From contig NW_020825289.1 of assembly GCF_003286085.1 (NCBI RefSeq), forward strand, positions 5,208,001 through 5,272,000: DNA of 64,000 nt, in the 5' to 3' direction. Below are positions 1-9,771 of this stretch, in pieces (the stretch's first letter is position 1; each line of letters opens with the position of its first letter). Under the pieces are notes generated by a model, which saw only the letters and a program-made list of their open reading frames with translations, did not search any database and was not told where the DNA came from. Position numbers and translations under genes: made by a program. The DNA is from Drosophila persimilis (taxonomy: Eukaryota > Arthropoda > Insecta > Diptera > Drosophilidae).

Positions 1-1312
1 AGTTCGCCGTGCAGCAGCCCGATCTCAACTACCGCAATCCCCTGGTGGTGGCACAAATGAAGCGTGTGCTGACCTACTGGCTGGATCGGGGCGTTGCCGG
101 TTTCCGCATGGATGCCGTCCCCTGGTGCTTTGAGTCCCTGCCCGATGCCAATGGACGCTATCCAGACGAGCCGCTGAGCGGCTACACAGATGATCCTGAT
201 AATCCGGCCTACCTGAAGCACATTCACACCCAGGATCTGCGCGAGACGGTAGAGATGGTCTTTCAGTGGAGGACACTCTTGGACGATTACCAGCGCGTCC
301 ATGGTGGAGACACGCGCGTCATTATGGTGGAGACCTACTCTCAGCTGGACTACGTAATGCAGTTTTACGGCAATCGAACAGCCAAAGGAGCAGAGATTCC
401 ATTCAACTTCCAATTCATTGTGGGCGGAAATGGGGATAAGAACAATACTGAACTCACTGCAGGCGGATTTGTGAAGATTATCAAGAGTTGGCTGGGACAA
501 ATACCCGCCGGAAAGACGGCTAACTGGGTGGTAAGTGCTCGAACACGCTTCAAGATCCGCAAGCTTCTGAATGCTGCATTTTCTTTAAGATGGGAAACCA
601 CGATCAGCGTCGCGTGGGGAGTCGATATGGCGAGGATCGGATTGACCTAATGAACATGCTGCAGATGTTCCTTCCTGGCGTGAGTATCACCTACCAGGGC
701 GAGGAGCTGGGCATGACAGATCTCGACATCAGCTGGGAGGACACGCGCGATCCGTCGGCCTGCAACTCCAACGCGGATATCTACGAGGAATTCACACGCG
801 ACCCGGGCAGAACGCCCTTCCAGTGGAGCGATGAGGCAAACGCCGGTTTCTCCACTAACAGTAACACCTGGCTGCCGATAAACCCCAACTACTTGACCAT
901 CAACGCCAAGACGGAGAACGCCTCCACTACCAGCCACCTGAGCCTGTACAAGCAATTGGTGCAGTTGCGTCAGCTGAAGACCCTGCAGCTTGGTTCCACA
1001 AGGTATGCCAATGTGGGTGACAATGTGCTGGCCATCAAGCGATCGCTGACTGGACAACCCGCCATGGTGCTAGTGGCCAATGTGCTGGACACCAAGGTCA
1101 CGGGTGTGGATGTGGCCGGTGTACTGTATGCCTCCGGCAACTACAAGATCAAGGTGTCCAATCCCCAGGCCCAGGCATCTGCGGGGTAAGCTCTCAGCCA
1201 TTATCATCTAATGTTTCTACTAATATACTGACTTTGTCTCTACAGCGACAGCGTTACTCTCAGCAGCCTCTCTCTGGAACCATACGCGGCCCTTATTTTG
1301 GAGTCGGTGTAG
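1..1312 (+). CDS. Maltase A (alpha-glucosidase, GH13), 3' part
   Basis: Partial at the window start. Exons are <1-530, 590-1185 and 1246-1312, giving 396 residues plus stop; the first two bases finish a codon. It hydrolyses alpha-1,4 bonds of maltose and sucrose-like sugars. GH13 signatures are visible: GFRMDAVP with the nucleophile Asp at 111-113, MVETYS with the acid/base Glu at 330-332, and GNHDQRR with the stabilising Asp at 602-604. The first intron (531-589, GTAAGT..AG) is phase 0 and joins NWV to MGNHD. The second (1186-1245, GTAAGC..CAG) is phase 2 and joins a 21-residue C-terminal exon ending [12 protein letters not shown]. Unlike B and C it has no intron in the KRS region near 1050. 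Synteny with mtt places it in the Mal-A cluster; I cannot assign the paralog number. The signal peptide and TIM-barrel start lie outside the window. Confidence 0.93.
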
Positions 1313-3790
1313 AGTATTCCATATCTAATCATAAGTTCAAAAAGCAAAAAATACAGACACACGCGCACATTTTCTCGTATTCGTATTTGGGCGAACGACA
1401 TTGGACAACTTTTCAATTTAAGGTCGTATTCTTGGCCAACTTATTACAAATTATGAGGGAACTTCGTCCTCACTCAAGGACGAGCCCGTGGGCGTGGAGA
1501 GAAAGAAATTCCATTAGACGTGATTGATAAGACACACAAATCACGCATCCGAAGCGTTGCCTCCCTGTCAAAAAAAGACCCGATAGACCACAGAAGGTGT
1601 CGCGGAAATGAGGCAAGCAGCTTGTGTGTGTGCGTGGGGGGTGTGATTCTGTGGGTACTCAACGTTGGTGAGAGTAACAAGCTACTGGGAGAGTAACTTT
1701 TGACTGCTTGGCTTTTTAATTTACTCATACAAAATTAAGTAAAATTACAATGAATTTTCAACTTCGTTGGCGCGAAAGCTGCAACATTGAAGGAACAAAG
1801 AACTTACCAACTTAAGGATGCTCTTAAAAATAGTTCGTATCAAACAGAACTGCAAAATCATTGTTAACGCTTTCCCAGCCTCATCGCACGGGCCGTTCGC
1901 GACAATTGGTCTGTCATCAGCGTGTCCTCTGTGGGATTCACTGTTAACCCAGCAGAAACGCAACGTGAGAGGCATTCCGAATGCCTCCGAATCTGGGCGA
2001 GCATAAGTCAACCCTTTGGCCAACAGTTATGAGCCCTGTTTGTGGTGCAATTAACGAGGGCCGCCAGCGAGTAAATGAGCTTCCAGCTCCAGCTCCTGTT
2101 CGTACCTGGCCCGCTGGCACGTGCCGATCCAGAAACCTCAGCCAGACAATCCCATCAGCGGCTCACCCCTGGACATCCTGGCGAAACTCAAATATGAGGC
2201 CTTTCTGGCAAACATTATTAATATGCAAACGTTGTAGGAGCTGCGAATACGTTAACTAAATGTACAAGAGGACAGCTCTGGGCGCTTTTCCGGGTGCCCC
2301 GATTACAACGAACTTAATGCTTTTTAAAAAGTTTTTCAATAGGAAGAGTCACAAAGTTTTTGCCGGTCCTATGCCATCGGAACTGTAAATCTGCGGAAAT
2401 CATCTTAAATGTAATGATTTCTGTGCGTTTTTAAGCTTCTCAAGCTCTCTCTTTGGGAAATTACCTTCATTATCTGTACGAAAATGAAATGCACAAAAAG
2501 GCTGAAGACTGCCATCAGGTGGGACTCCTCTCTGCCACCGAATCCGTCTGTCATGCGGTTTCCATTTTCACAATTTAATATCTTTTAAGGTTTCTGGTCA
2601 CGTGCTTAAGGGTGAAGTGGCTCAGTGCATTCACATCTCCTGCCGCTGCTTTGTGTCTGTGACCTTTTTAATGGGCTGACGGGTCACGCAGCCATTTACA
2701 CGATTCTTTTTTATTCATTTTTGCGCCCGGCCTGATACAGACTGCTAATTTTTTGGCCGAATCCCATAATACCATTAAATCGAAATCACATAAATCGGAC
2801 CTTAAAACCTGGATTTTTTGGCATAAAAAACTAAATCGGGTGCCTAAACTCCATGATGTTTAGTTTTTGACTCGAAATTGGAAAGGAATCTGTGGTTCGG
2901 TGCTACAGTATCCCTTTTCCCACTCTTTAAGGTACAAAATGCGTAAAAGGTGTCAGGCAACACCTTAAACCATTTTATATTATTACCTTTTCCACGAAAT
3001 TCAATCTCGTAATTGTTATCAAAACTAATCGCACGTGAAATCCACTCAAATCAGGTATATACTCGCCTTGTAGATGGACTGGGAACCCAAGAAGTTCAGG
3101 CACTGACAGTCTCTTCTCCCACCCAAGTCAGGCTTGGGCAAAACAATTTGGAATATTCGAAAAATCTTTGATACCAGCAACTGTGTCGTATACTTAACGT
3201 GAAGACTCTTCCAAAGCGAGTCTACCAATTACCATGTGTAAACGCAATTTAATTATTTATAACGCAATTGAAGTTTTTCTTTCGGTTGACTTGCAAATGG
3301 GTTGCTATAGGACTTATCGGAGAGATTCGTAATCGATCGCCCTTAAAGCATGTGCCGCCGACCCCACTTAGGAAACTCATCGAGCCACTCTCGACGGTTT
3401 CGACTTCAAAGAGCACCCCCAAGCCGGGGACCAGGACCACAACCAGAAGAAGGACCAGAACCAGAACCAGCACCCCTGCCCAGACCAGACAGTGTTGTTT
3501 TATGGGCCTAGTCTCTGGTTGGCGTCTGTATTTACTCTTGTACATTGTGCCACACATACTGGCATAACCCGACTGACTCATGGGTTCTTTTTAAACACAC
3601 AAAGTATAAAATACAAAATACTCACCGAATACAGAGAATGGATGGATGGAGGGAGACTTGTGCTTGACTTTAATTTGTGTGTAAACACTTTAAATGGCGA
3701 ACCCCGGCATTCCCGAGCGGGAATTAACAGAGTACTCGGGGCACTTCAGCCCCATCCGGCGGCAGCAAGGGATGCGGATGTACCCGTAGC

Positions 3791-3794
<4 letters not shown>

Positions 3795-3838
<44 letters not shown>
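3795..3838. repeat. (TG)22 microsatellite
   Basis: Uninterrupted TG dinucleotides, 44 nt. Some ORFs reading through it as Val-Cys or His-Thr repeats are artefacts. Probably length-polymorphic. Confidence 0.97.
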
Positions 3839-3839
<1 letters not shown>

Positions 3840-3874
3840 TGGAGTGGTTTGTTTGTTTTTTCTGTACTTATTCA

Positions 3875-3880
3875 TTTATT
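3875..3880 (-). terminator. Candidate polyadenylation signal of maltase B
   Basis: AATAAA on the minus strand (TTTATT on plus), about 127 nt downstream of the maltase B stop. It is the first canonical hexamer after the stop that I noticed. Confidence 0.5.
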
Positions 3881-4006
3881 TATGCAAGCCGCGGCATATT
3901 TGCTTTGAGTCAAAGATAAAAGTATTTCTGAAGTGAGTGCGATGGGAAATCGCATCAGTAAAGGGGCTCAATCGAACCCGGAAAAGGCTCAGCTGCTTCA
4001 ATTGAT

Positions 4007-5914
4007 TCATATGGTGCTCAACACTAAGGCCTCACCGGCAGCCAGACTCAGCTCATACACCTCGAACAATGCGCTGAAGGGATTGACAAAAGAGAGAGAG
4101 AGAGAGAGAGAGAGACTCAGCGTGTTTTAGAAACTACTGTAGGCAAGACTTTCTTACTTCTCCTTTTTGGAGGACTGCAGGCTGCGTATGAGCAGATTGA
4201 GATGCGTTGGCAAGGTCTTGTCGAACTCGTAGAGATCCACTGTGATTCCCTTGCTGGCCAAATTGGCCACATAAACGATGGACTCGGAGCCAGAGAGGTA
4301 GCTTGGAAGAGGAAAAACGTTACATTAAACTGGTAGGACTCCCCTTGGATCACTCCCTCACCGTTTCACTACGAACACATTCTCTTTGAGCACCCCATAC
4401 TTCGTTGATCCTTTCTGCAGTGTCGTTGATGTTTTCCTGAGCTCCACCAGCGCCTTGTAGATCTTCAGATGGGAACGCTCGGCCGAGGACTCCGTCTCCA
4501 CATTTACAGTGGCGTAGTCCGGGGCCAGAGGAAGCCAGGTCTTCTGGGCCGTTGAAAAGCCCGCATTTGTGCCGCTCGTCCAATGGAAGGGAGTGCGGGA
4601 GGGATCGCGGGTGAACTGCTCGTAGATATCGGCATTGGAGTTGCATGCAGCCGGATCTTGTGTGTCCTCCCAGCTGATCTCGCCATCAGTCATTGCCAGC
4701 TCCTCGCCCTGGTAGGTCACGCTGGCCCCCGGCAGGATCATCACCAGCATGTTCATGGCGTCCGCATTGGCCGCTCCATAGCGACTGGCTGCCCGCCGCT
4801 GATCGTGATTGCCGATCACCCAATTGGCCGTGCGACCCGGGGGCAGGTTATTAAGCCAGCTGTCCACGGCTGTCTTGATGGAGCTCGCGGAGACGCCGTC
4901 GCTGGCGGGCCCCGTAATCAGGTTGAAGTTGAAGGGCAGGTGGGCGCCTTCCACGGAGCGATTACCGTAGAACTGCATGGTGTAGGCGGGAGGTGCGTAA
5001 GTTTCAATCAGCAGGACCCTCGTGTCGCCGCCATGAATGCGCTGGTAGTCGTCCATCACCACTCGCCACTGGTAGGCCATGTCGATGGTCTCCGCTCGGT
5101 TCTCGATGAGGTCGCTCTTCAAGTAATTGCGAGCGTCGACGTCGTCTGTCAACCCACTGACCTCCTCGTCCGCATACTGTCCGTTCTCATCTGTTTCAAT
5201 CTCAAAGAGCACTGGAACCGCATCACAGCGAAAGCCAGCCACCCCAAGGTCCAACCAGTACCTCAAAACCCTCTTCATCTGTTCCACCACCAGAGGATTA
5301 CGGTAGTTGAGATCCGCTTGTTGCACCGCAAACTGGTGCAAGTAGTACTGCTGCCGCACATCGTTCCACTCCCAGGCACTGCCACGGAAGGCCTGTAGCC
5401 AGTTGGAGGGCGGTTCCCTCTTTCCCGTCTCAGCATTCACCTTTCCGTCGTGCCACACGTAGTAGTCCTCGTAGCCCTTCTCCCTTTTCACCGACTTTTT
5501 GAACCACTCGTTCTCGTCACTGGAGTGGTTTGGGACAAAGTCCAGTATGATCTTCAAATCCAATTCTTTGGCTTTCTTGATCAACGCTCGGAAGTCGTCC
5601 AGAGTTCCGTACTCTGGCTGGATGTCGAAGAAGTCGGAAATGTCGTAGCCAAAGTCCACCATCGGTGAGGTGAAAATGGGTGACAGCCAGGCGGCAGTCA
5701 CGCCCAGATCTTTGAGGTATTCCAGTTTGCTCGTGATGCCATTCAGGTCTCCGATGCCATCACCGTCTGAGTCCATAAATGATCTTGGATAGATCTGATA
5801 GAACTGCGCCGTTTCCCACCAATCCTTGCTCTTCACCGCCGCTGACAAGCATGGATTCGCCAGGACTGCCAGGCAGAGGAGTGTACTGAGAAGATTTAGT
5901 CGTGCTCTGTGCAT
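4007..5914 (-). CDS. Maltase B (alpha-glucosidase, GH13), complete
   Basis: Complete gene of 587 residues. Exons on the minus strand are 5914-4362, 4301-4158 and 4073-4007. The N-terminus is a signal peptide (about residues 1-25, hydrophobic LLSTLLCLAVLA), then DWWETAQFYQIYPRSF opens the catalytic barrel. GH13 motifs: DFVPNHSS, GFRCDAVP (nucleophile Asp231), LLIETYA (acid/base Glu304), GNHDQRR (Asp371). Introns are 4302-4361 (phase 2, joins VVKR to YLSGSES) and 4074-4157 (phase 2, polypyrimidine tract made by a GA/TC microsatellite). The last exon encodes 21 residues ending EALVLSTI and aligns with the C-termini of A and C, which is why I extend past the in-frame TAA at 4154-4156. The intron that A and C have at NWV/GNHD is absent. 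It is head to head with maltase C and belongs to the Mal-A cluster by synteny; paralog number not assigned. Confidence 0.94.
4091..4115. repeat. (AG)n microsatellite in the last intron of maltase B
   Basis: About 12 AG units on plus. On the coding strand this is a TC run ending about 20 nt upstream of the AG that starts the last exon, so it serves as the polypyrimidine tract. Confidence 0.9.
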
Positions 5915-5947
5915 TTTATTAACTTGTTGGGAAACCCAAAGCTGTCT

Positions 5948-5955
5948 CTTTTATA
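5948..5955 (-). promoter_or_regulatory. TATA box of maltase B
   Basis: TATAAAAG on the minus strand, 41 nt upstream of the ATG at 5914. With usual spacing the start site falls near 5925, giving a leader of only about 10-15 nt. Confidence 0.75.
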
Positions 5956-6315
5956 TGAATGCGATCAGGCCATAGCAGGCTGATTGTATGAGTTCAAATG
6001 ATAAGCGTACATCAAGTACTTGGCCTCCATTGTATAACTGGCAAAACACTCAAGAGTCCAATATTTGCTGATTCCCCAGAAAAAGCGAATGCTGTATGCA
6101 CTTACACAATGTATGAAATAACTATGGACGAAATTTTGACAAAGATTAGCACTTATTTTTCCCTGCGCTACTGAGCTACTGCCCTGAAGATAAAGGCGGG
6201 ATACCCCACCACACAAGACACCGTTCTTCAAAGCTCTTCAGCCACACTACTTTGGTATTTTCCTTTTCAGAGCTTATCTAACCTTCGAGTATGTGTTAGC
6301 TGGAGGGTCTACGAG
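5956..6315. promoter_or_regulatory. Shared upstream region of maltases B and C
   Basis: The gap between the two divergent TATA boxes. It holds no supported ORF and presumably carries control elements for both genes. I recognise no specific motif. Confidence 0.5.
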
Positions 6316-6323
6316 TATAAAAG
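6316..6323 (+). promoter_or_regulatory. TATA box of maltase C
   Basis: TATAAAAG, 37 nt upstream of the ATG at 6353. The open frame continues upstream to 6293 without an ATG (only GTG at 6293). The TATA box inside that extension shows that 6353 is the real start. Confidence 0.8.
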
Positions 6324-6352
6324 CCCAAAGAAGAGCCGGAGCGTCGTATATA

Positions 6353-8324
6353 ATGTCTGTGACTGGGAACCAAACTGTGATCCGGCTGCGGCTGGGGCTC
6401 TTGACTCTGCTGTTGTTTGCCATTGGCCAAGGTCAGGGCTGTCAAGTGCAGAGCTCTGGAGCAGCGGAGACCAAAGACTGGTGGGAGACAGCGCAATTCT
6501 ATCAGATCTATCCACGATCTTTCAAGGACTCGGACGGTGATGGCATTGGGGACTTGAATGGCATCACGAGCAAGCTGGAATACCTCAAGGATCTGGGCGT
6601 GACTGCCGCCTGGCTGTCACCCATCTTTGCCTCGCCCATGGTGGACTTTGGATACGACATTTCCGACTTCTTCGACATCCAGCCAGAGTACGGAACTCTG
6701 GACGACTTCCGAGCGTTGATCAAGAAAGCCAAAGAATTGGATCTGAAGATCATACTGGACTTTGTTCCAAATCACTCAAGTGACGAGAACGAGTGGTTTA
6801 AAAAGTCGGTGAAAAGGGAGAAGGGCTACGAGGACTACTACGTGTGGCACGACGGAAAGGTGAATGCTGAGACGGGAAAGAGGGAGCCACCGACCAACTG
6901 GCTGCAGTATTTCCGTGGCACAGCCTGGGAGTGGAACGAGGAGCGACAGCAGTACTATCTGCACCAGTTTGCAGTGCAGCAGCCCGATCTCAACTACCGT
7001 AATCCTCTGGTGGTGGAGCAGATGAAGCGGGTGCTTCGCTACTGGCTGAACGAGGGCGTGGCTGGCTTCCGCTGCGATGCACTTCCGCCTCTATTCGAGG
7101 TCCTGCCCGATGCAGATGGTCAGTACCCCGATGAGACTGTGACAGGAGCCACTGATGATCCAGATGATCGGGACTATCTGACCACGACGTACATTGAAGA
7201 CAGGCCAGAGTCCATAGACATGGTTTACCAATGGCGCACGGTGCTGGACGACCACAAAAGGATATATGGGGGCGACTCGAGTGTCCTTCTTATAGAGACC
7301 TACTCTGCTGCCTGGTTCACCATGCAGTTCTATGGCAATCGGACGACGGAGGGTGCCCACCTGCCCTTCAACTTCAACCTGATAACGGTGATGGATCAGA
7401 AGGGTCTAAGTGCCCAGACAGTTCAGGAGGCAATCGACTTGTGGCTGAAGAATATGCCCGCTGGGCGAACGCCCAATTGGGTGGTATGTTGAGGGTCTCT
7501 CTAGATAGTAGGTGTAGTAATTCACGATCCCCATTCCATTTCATGTAGCTGGGAAACCACGACAAGCGACGAGCAGCCAGTCGATATGGAGTGGACCACA
7601 TTGATGGCATGAACATGCTAGTGATGATCCTGCCAGGGGCAAGTGTGACATACCAGGGCGAGGAGATCGGCATGACCGATGGCGAGATCAGCTGGGAGGA
7701 CACTGTGGATCCTTGGGGCTGCAACTCCAATCCGGATATCTACGAGATGTACACTCGGGATCCCGAGCGAACGCCATTCCAGTGGACGGGTGGCAGCAAT
7801 GCGGGCTTCACCGATGGACCCACCACCTGGCTGCCCTTGGCGGGCGACTACGAGACGGTCAATGTGGAGACAGAACTGGCGGCAGAACATTCCCATCTGA
7901 AGATCTACAAGATGCTGGTGGCTCTACGCAAATCATCAAAGACCCTGCAGAACGGATCCACCAAGTATCTGGCTCTAACCGAGGACATATTTGTGGTTCG
8001 ACGGTGAGTGAAATCGTTCTCAAGTGGAGTAAAAAACCTGATGTTTTATTTACTTAGATCGCTCGCCAACTCTCCCACTATTGTGGGTGTAATCAACTTT
8101 GGCTCCGAGACCAAAACTATTGACTTGCGGGAGTTCGACAAGAATCTGTCTGGGAACTTGCAGCTGCTCGTCCGCAGTCTGGCCTCCACCAAGTCCGAAG
8201 GGTAAGTTTGATTATATTCCAGAAGGAATGTGGAGTTAATAAATATCCCCTTCATAGAACTACCTTCAGCGCTCAAATGCTGAGCGTGGATCCAGCTGAA
8301 GCCTTGGTTCTGACCACCCAATGA
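6353..8324 (+). CDS. Maltase C (alpha-glucosidase, GH13), complete
   Basis: Complete gene of 598 residues. Exons are 6353-7483, 7549-8003, 8058-8201 and 8258-8324. A signal peptide (about residues 1-29, LGLLTLLLFAIG core) precedes DWWETAQFYQIYPRSF. GH13 motifs: DFVPNHSS, GFRCDALP (nucleophile Asp242), LLIETYS (acid/base Glu315), GNHDKRR (Asp382). All introns have GT..AG ends: 7484-7548 (phase 0), 8004-8057 (phase 2) and 8202-8257 (phase 2). The final 22-codon exon ends EALVLTTQ. The intron pattern equals that of B plus one intron at NWV/LGNHD shared with A. The first 130 residues of the mature protein are nearly identical to B, whereas the C-terminal halves differ clearly. Expected to be an extracellular or apical gut enzyme digesting maltose and sucrose. 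Confidence 0.95.
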
Positions 8325-9579
8325 AAGGAGAGGACATGAATCACGAAGTATTTTATTTCCATTGATATCAGCTGTAGTTCTGATTTATTCGTAAATATGT
8401 ATACTCATGGTTAATAATATATTATTGTTATTGTTATTAGCTACGAATTAAGTGATCAACCAACGGGAAAGACATTCAAAAATGTTCATTTGATTTCGTT
8501 TGCTTATTTATGTACACGTAACGCAACACACACAGAGATTCAAATACATTGCACTAACTTCTTGAACTCTCATCATTTGGCTAAACTTTAAGATCTATTA
8601 GTTCTTAGACATGTGTATGATGTAATTCTATATATGCAAATATAGTTTATTTGGAGTCAACACATTTCAAAAACATTCAAATGGTAAGCGGCACAATTAA
8701 CATTAATATTTATACACACTGAACTAGAGGCTAGAGGTTATTCATATATATATATATGTACATATAAACACTTTAGCTGGGCAACAATTAAATCTACCAT
8801 GTTGCTGGGCTCAAACAACACAATAAATGCAATTTTAATTGCAATTGTTGTACGTGGCTGTGGCTCCACTCCCGCCGCTACATTCCAAAGGGGCTGGGTC
8901 CCAGCCCCTTGGGAACATAATTGCGCCCCCTTGTCAACTGTTTCTCCAGTGCTGCGGTACAGGTCTTACTTGTACCTTCAGCTTGTACATTGGCCTATGC
9001 ATAACTCTTAAATTGTATGTTCAGATAGTTAAATGGCTTACTCGTAGCTAATCGTAGTTTTAGAAAACACATTTTTGAAATTATATCACATTTTTCATTC
9101 ATTTTCTTTTGTTTTCCGTTTCCGTTTACGTTTCCATCTCTATATCTTATTCCTTTCTGCAATATTTTCAAACAATCCTTGAAGAAAGGGATAGACAAGC
9201 TTAAAGATAAACACTTAATATTCATTTACTTCTTAATGGCTGACAAATTGTTTGACAAATCGTTTGGTTTGGTTACGCGTACATCATTGGAAACCGAATT
9301 TATTCGGTTGAGGGGAGCGGAATAGCGGATATATACTCTTATGTTCTTCATTCAGTTCCCTTGGGCCAGCCCTCACATGATACTGCTAAAGTTCTAAAGT
9401 TTGATATAGTTATCGTTTCCTTAGCAGGAACATGAGAGGGCGTTCCCGTTCCCCAACCGGTTCCCAGTGCTGCCTCTCTCCCTGTACCGTCCTGTTGGAC
9501 ATTTAGAAAACTTACAGTATATTCACATTTTCTGCCACTTACTCGCGCGTATTGTTATTGGATGCTTCCATGGTGGACC
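8325..9579. other. 3' flanks of convergent maltase C and mtt
   Basis: AT-rich sequence between two convergent genes. It should hold both 3' UTRs. AATAAA candidates are 8822-8827 on plus for maltase C, and 9298-9303 (among others) on minus for mtt. A consensus splice donor on minus (GTAAGT, GT at 9542-9541) lies past the mtt stop codons. No protein-like ORF seen. Confidence 0.5.
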
Positions 9580-9771
9580 TTAGACGGGTATGGCTGCCCG
9601 TTTCCTGGAGGCGGTTCCACTACCTATGCTGCCGCCATCGCTGCCGGAACCTTGCGTCATTGTTTGCTGCTGCTCTTCCTTCAATGGCTCTTGTTGAGGG
9701 TCCAGTGCCTCCAGTTGCCGCTGTCGATGCTGCTCCTTTAGCAGCTGCTGCTGCAGTTCCTGAGCGTTTAG
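9580..9771 (-). other. mtt: In-frame 63-codon extension after the mtt stop
   Basis: Directly after the TAA at 9774-9772 the same frame stays open for 63 codons to a TAA at 9582-9580. The sequence looks coding: a Gln/Glu-rich, coiled-coil-like start (LNAQELQQQLLKEQ), then a Gly/Ser linker and a basic end (SRKRAAIPV). The codon after the stop is CTA, which favours readthrough in known cases, mostly after TGA. It could also be a recent or erroneous nonsense change, or a skipped segment: a CAG acceptor-like site lies at about 9760. Confidence 0.45.

Larger units (their letters stand above)
1313..4006. other. Intergenic region between maltases A and B
   Basis: This holds the 3' flanks of two convergent genes, A (+) and B (-). 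I see no exon with a recognisable protein. Small ORFs at 1474-2259 and 3046-3581 have no family motif. It contains a CCAG-rich degenerate stretch (about 3428-3475), a long TG microsatellite (3795-3838) and the likely polyadenylation signal of maltase B. Confidence 0.6.

Noticed and set aside
4117-4353. 78-codon minus ORF over the middle exon of maltase B
   Set aside because: Out of frame with the maltase; the correct frame there reads YLSGSESIVYVANLASK after the splice.
6293-6352. Longer N-terminus for maltase C
   Set aside because: It starts at GTG and contains the TATA box; the ATG at 6353 fits a signal peptide.
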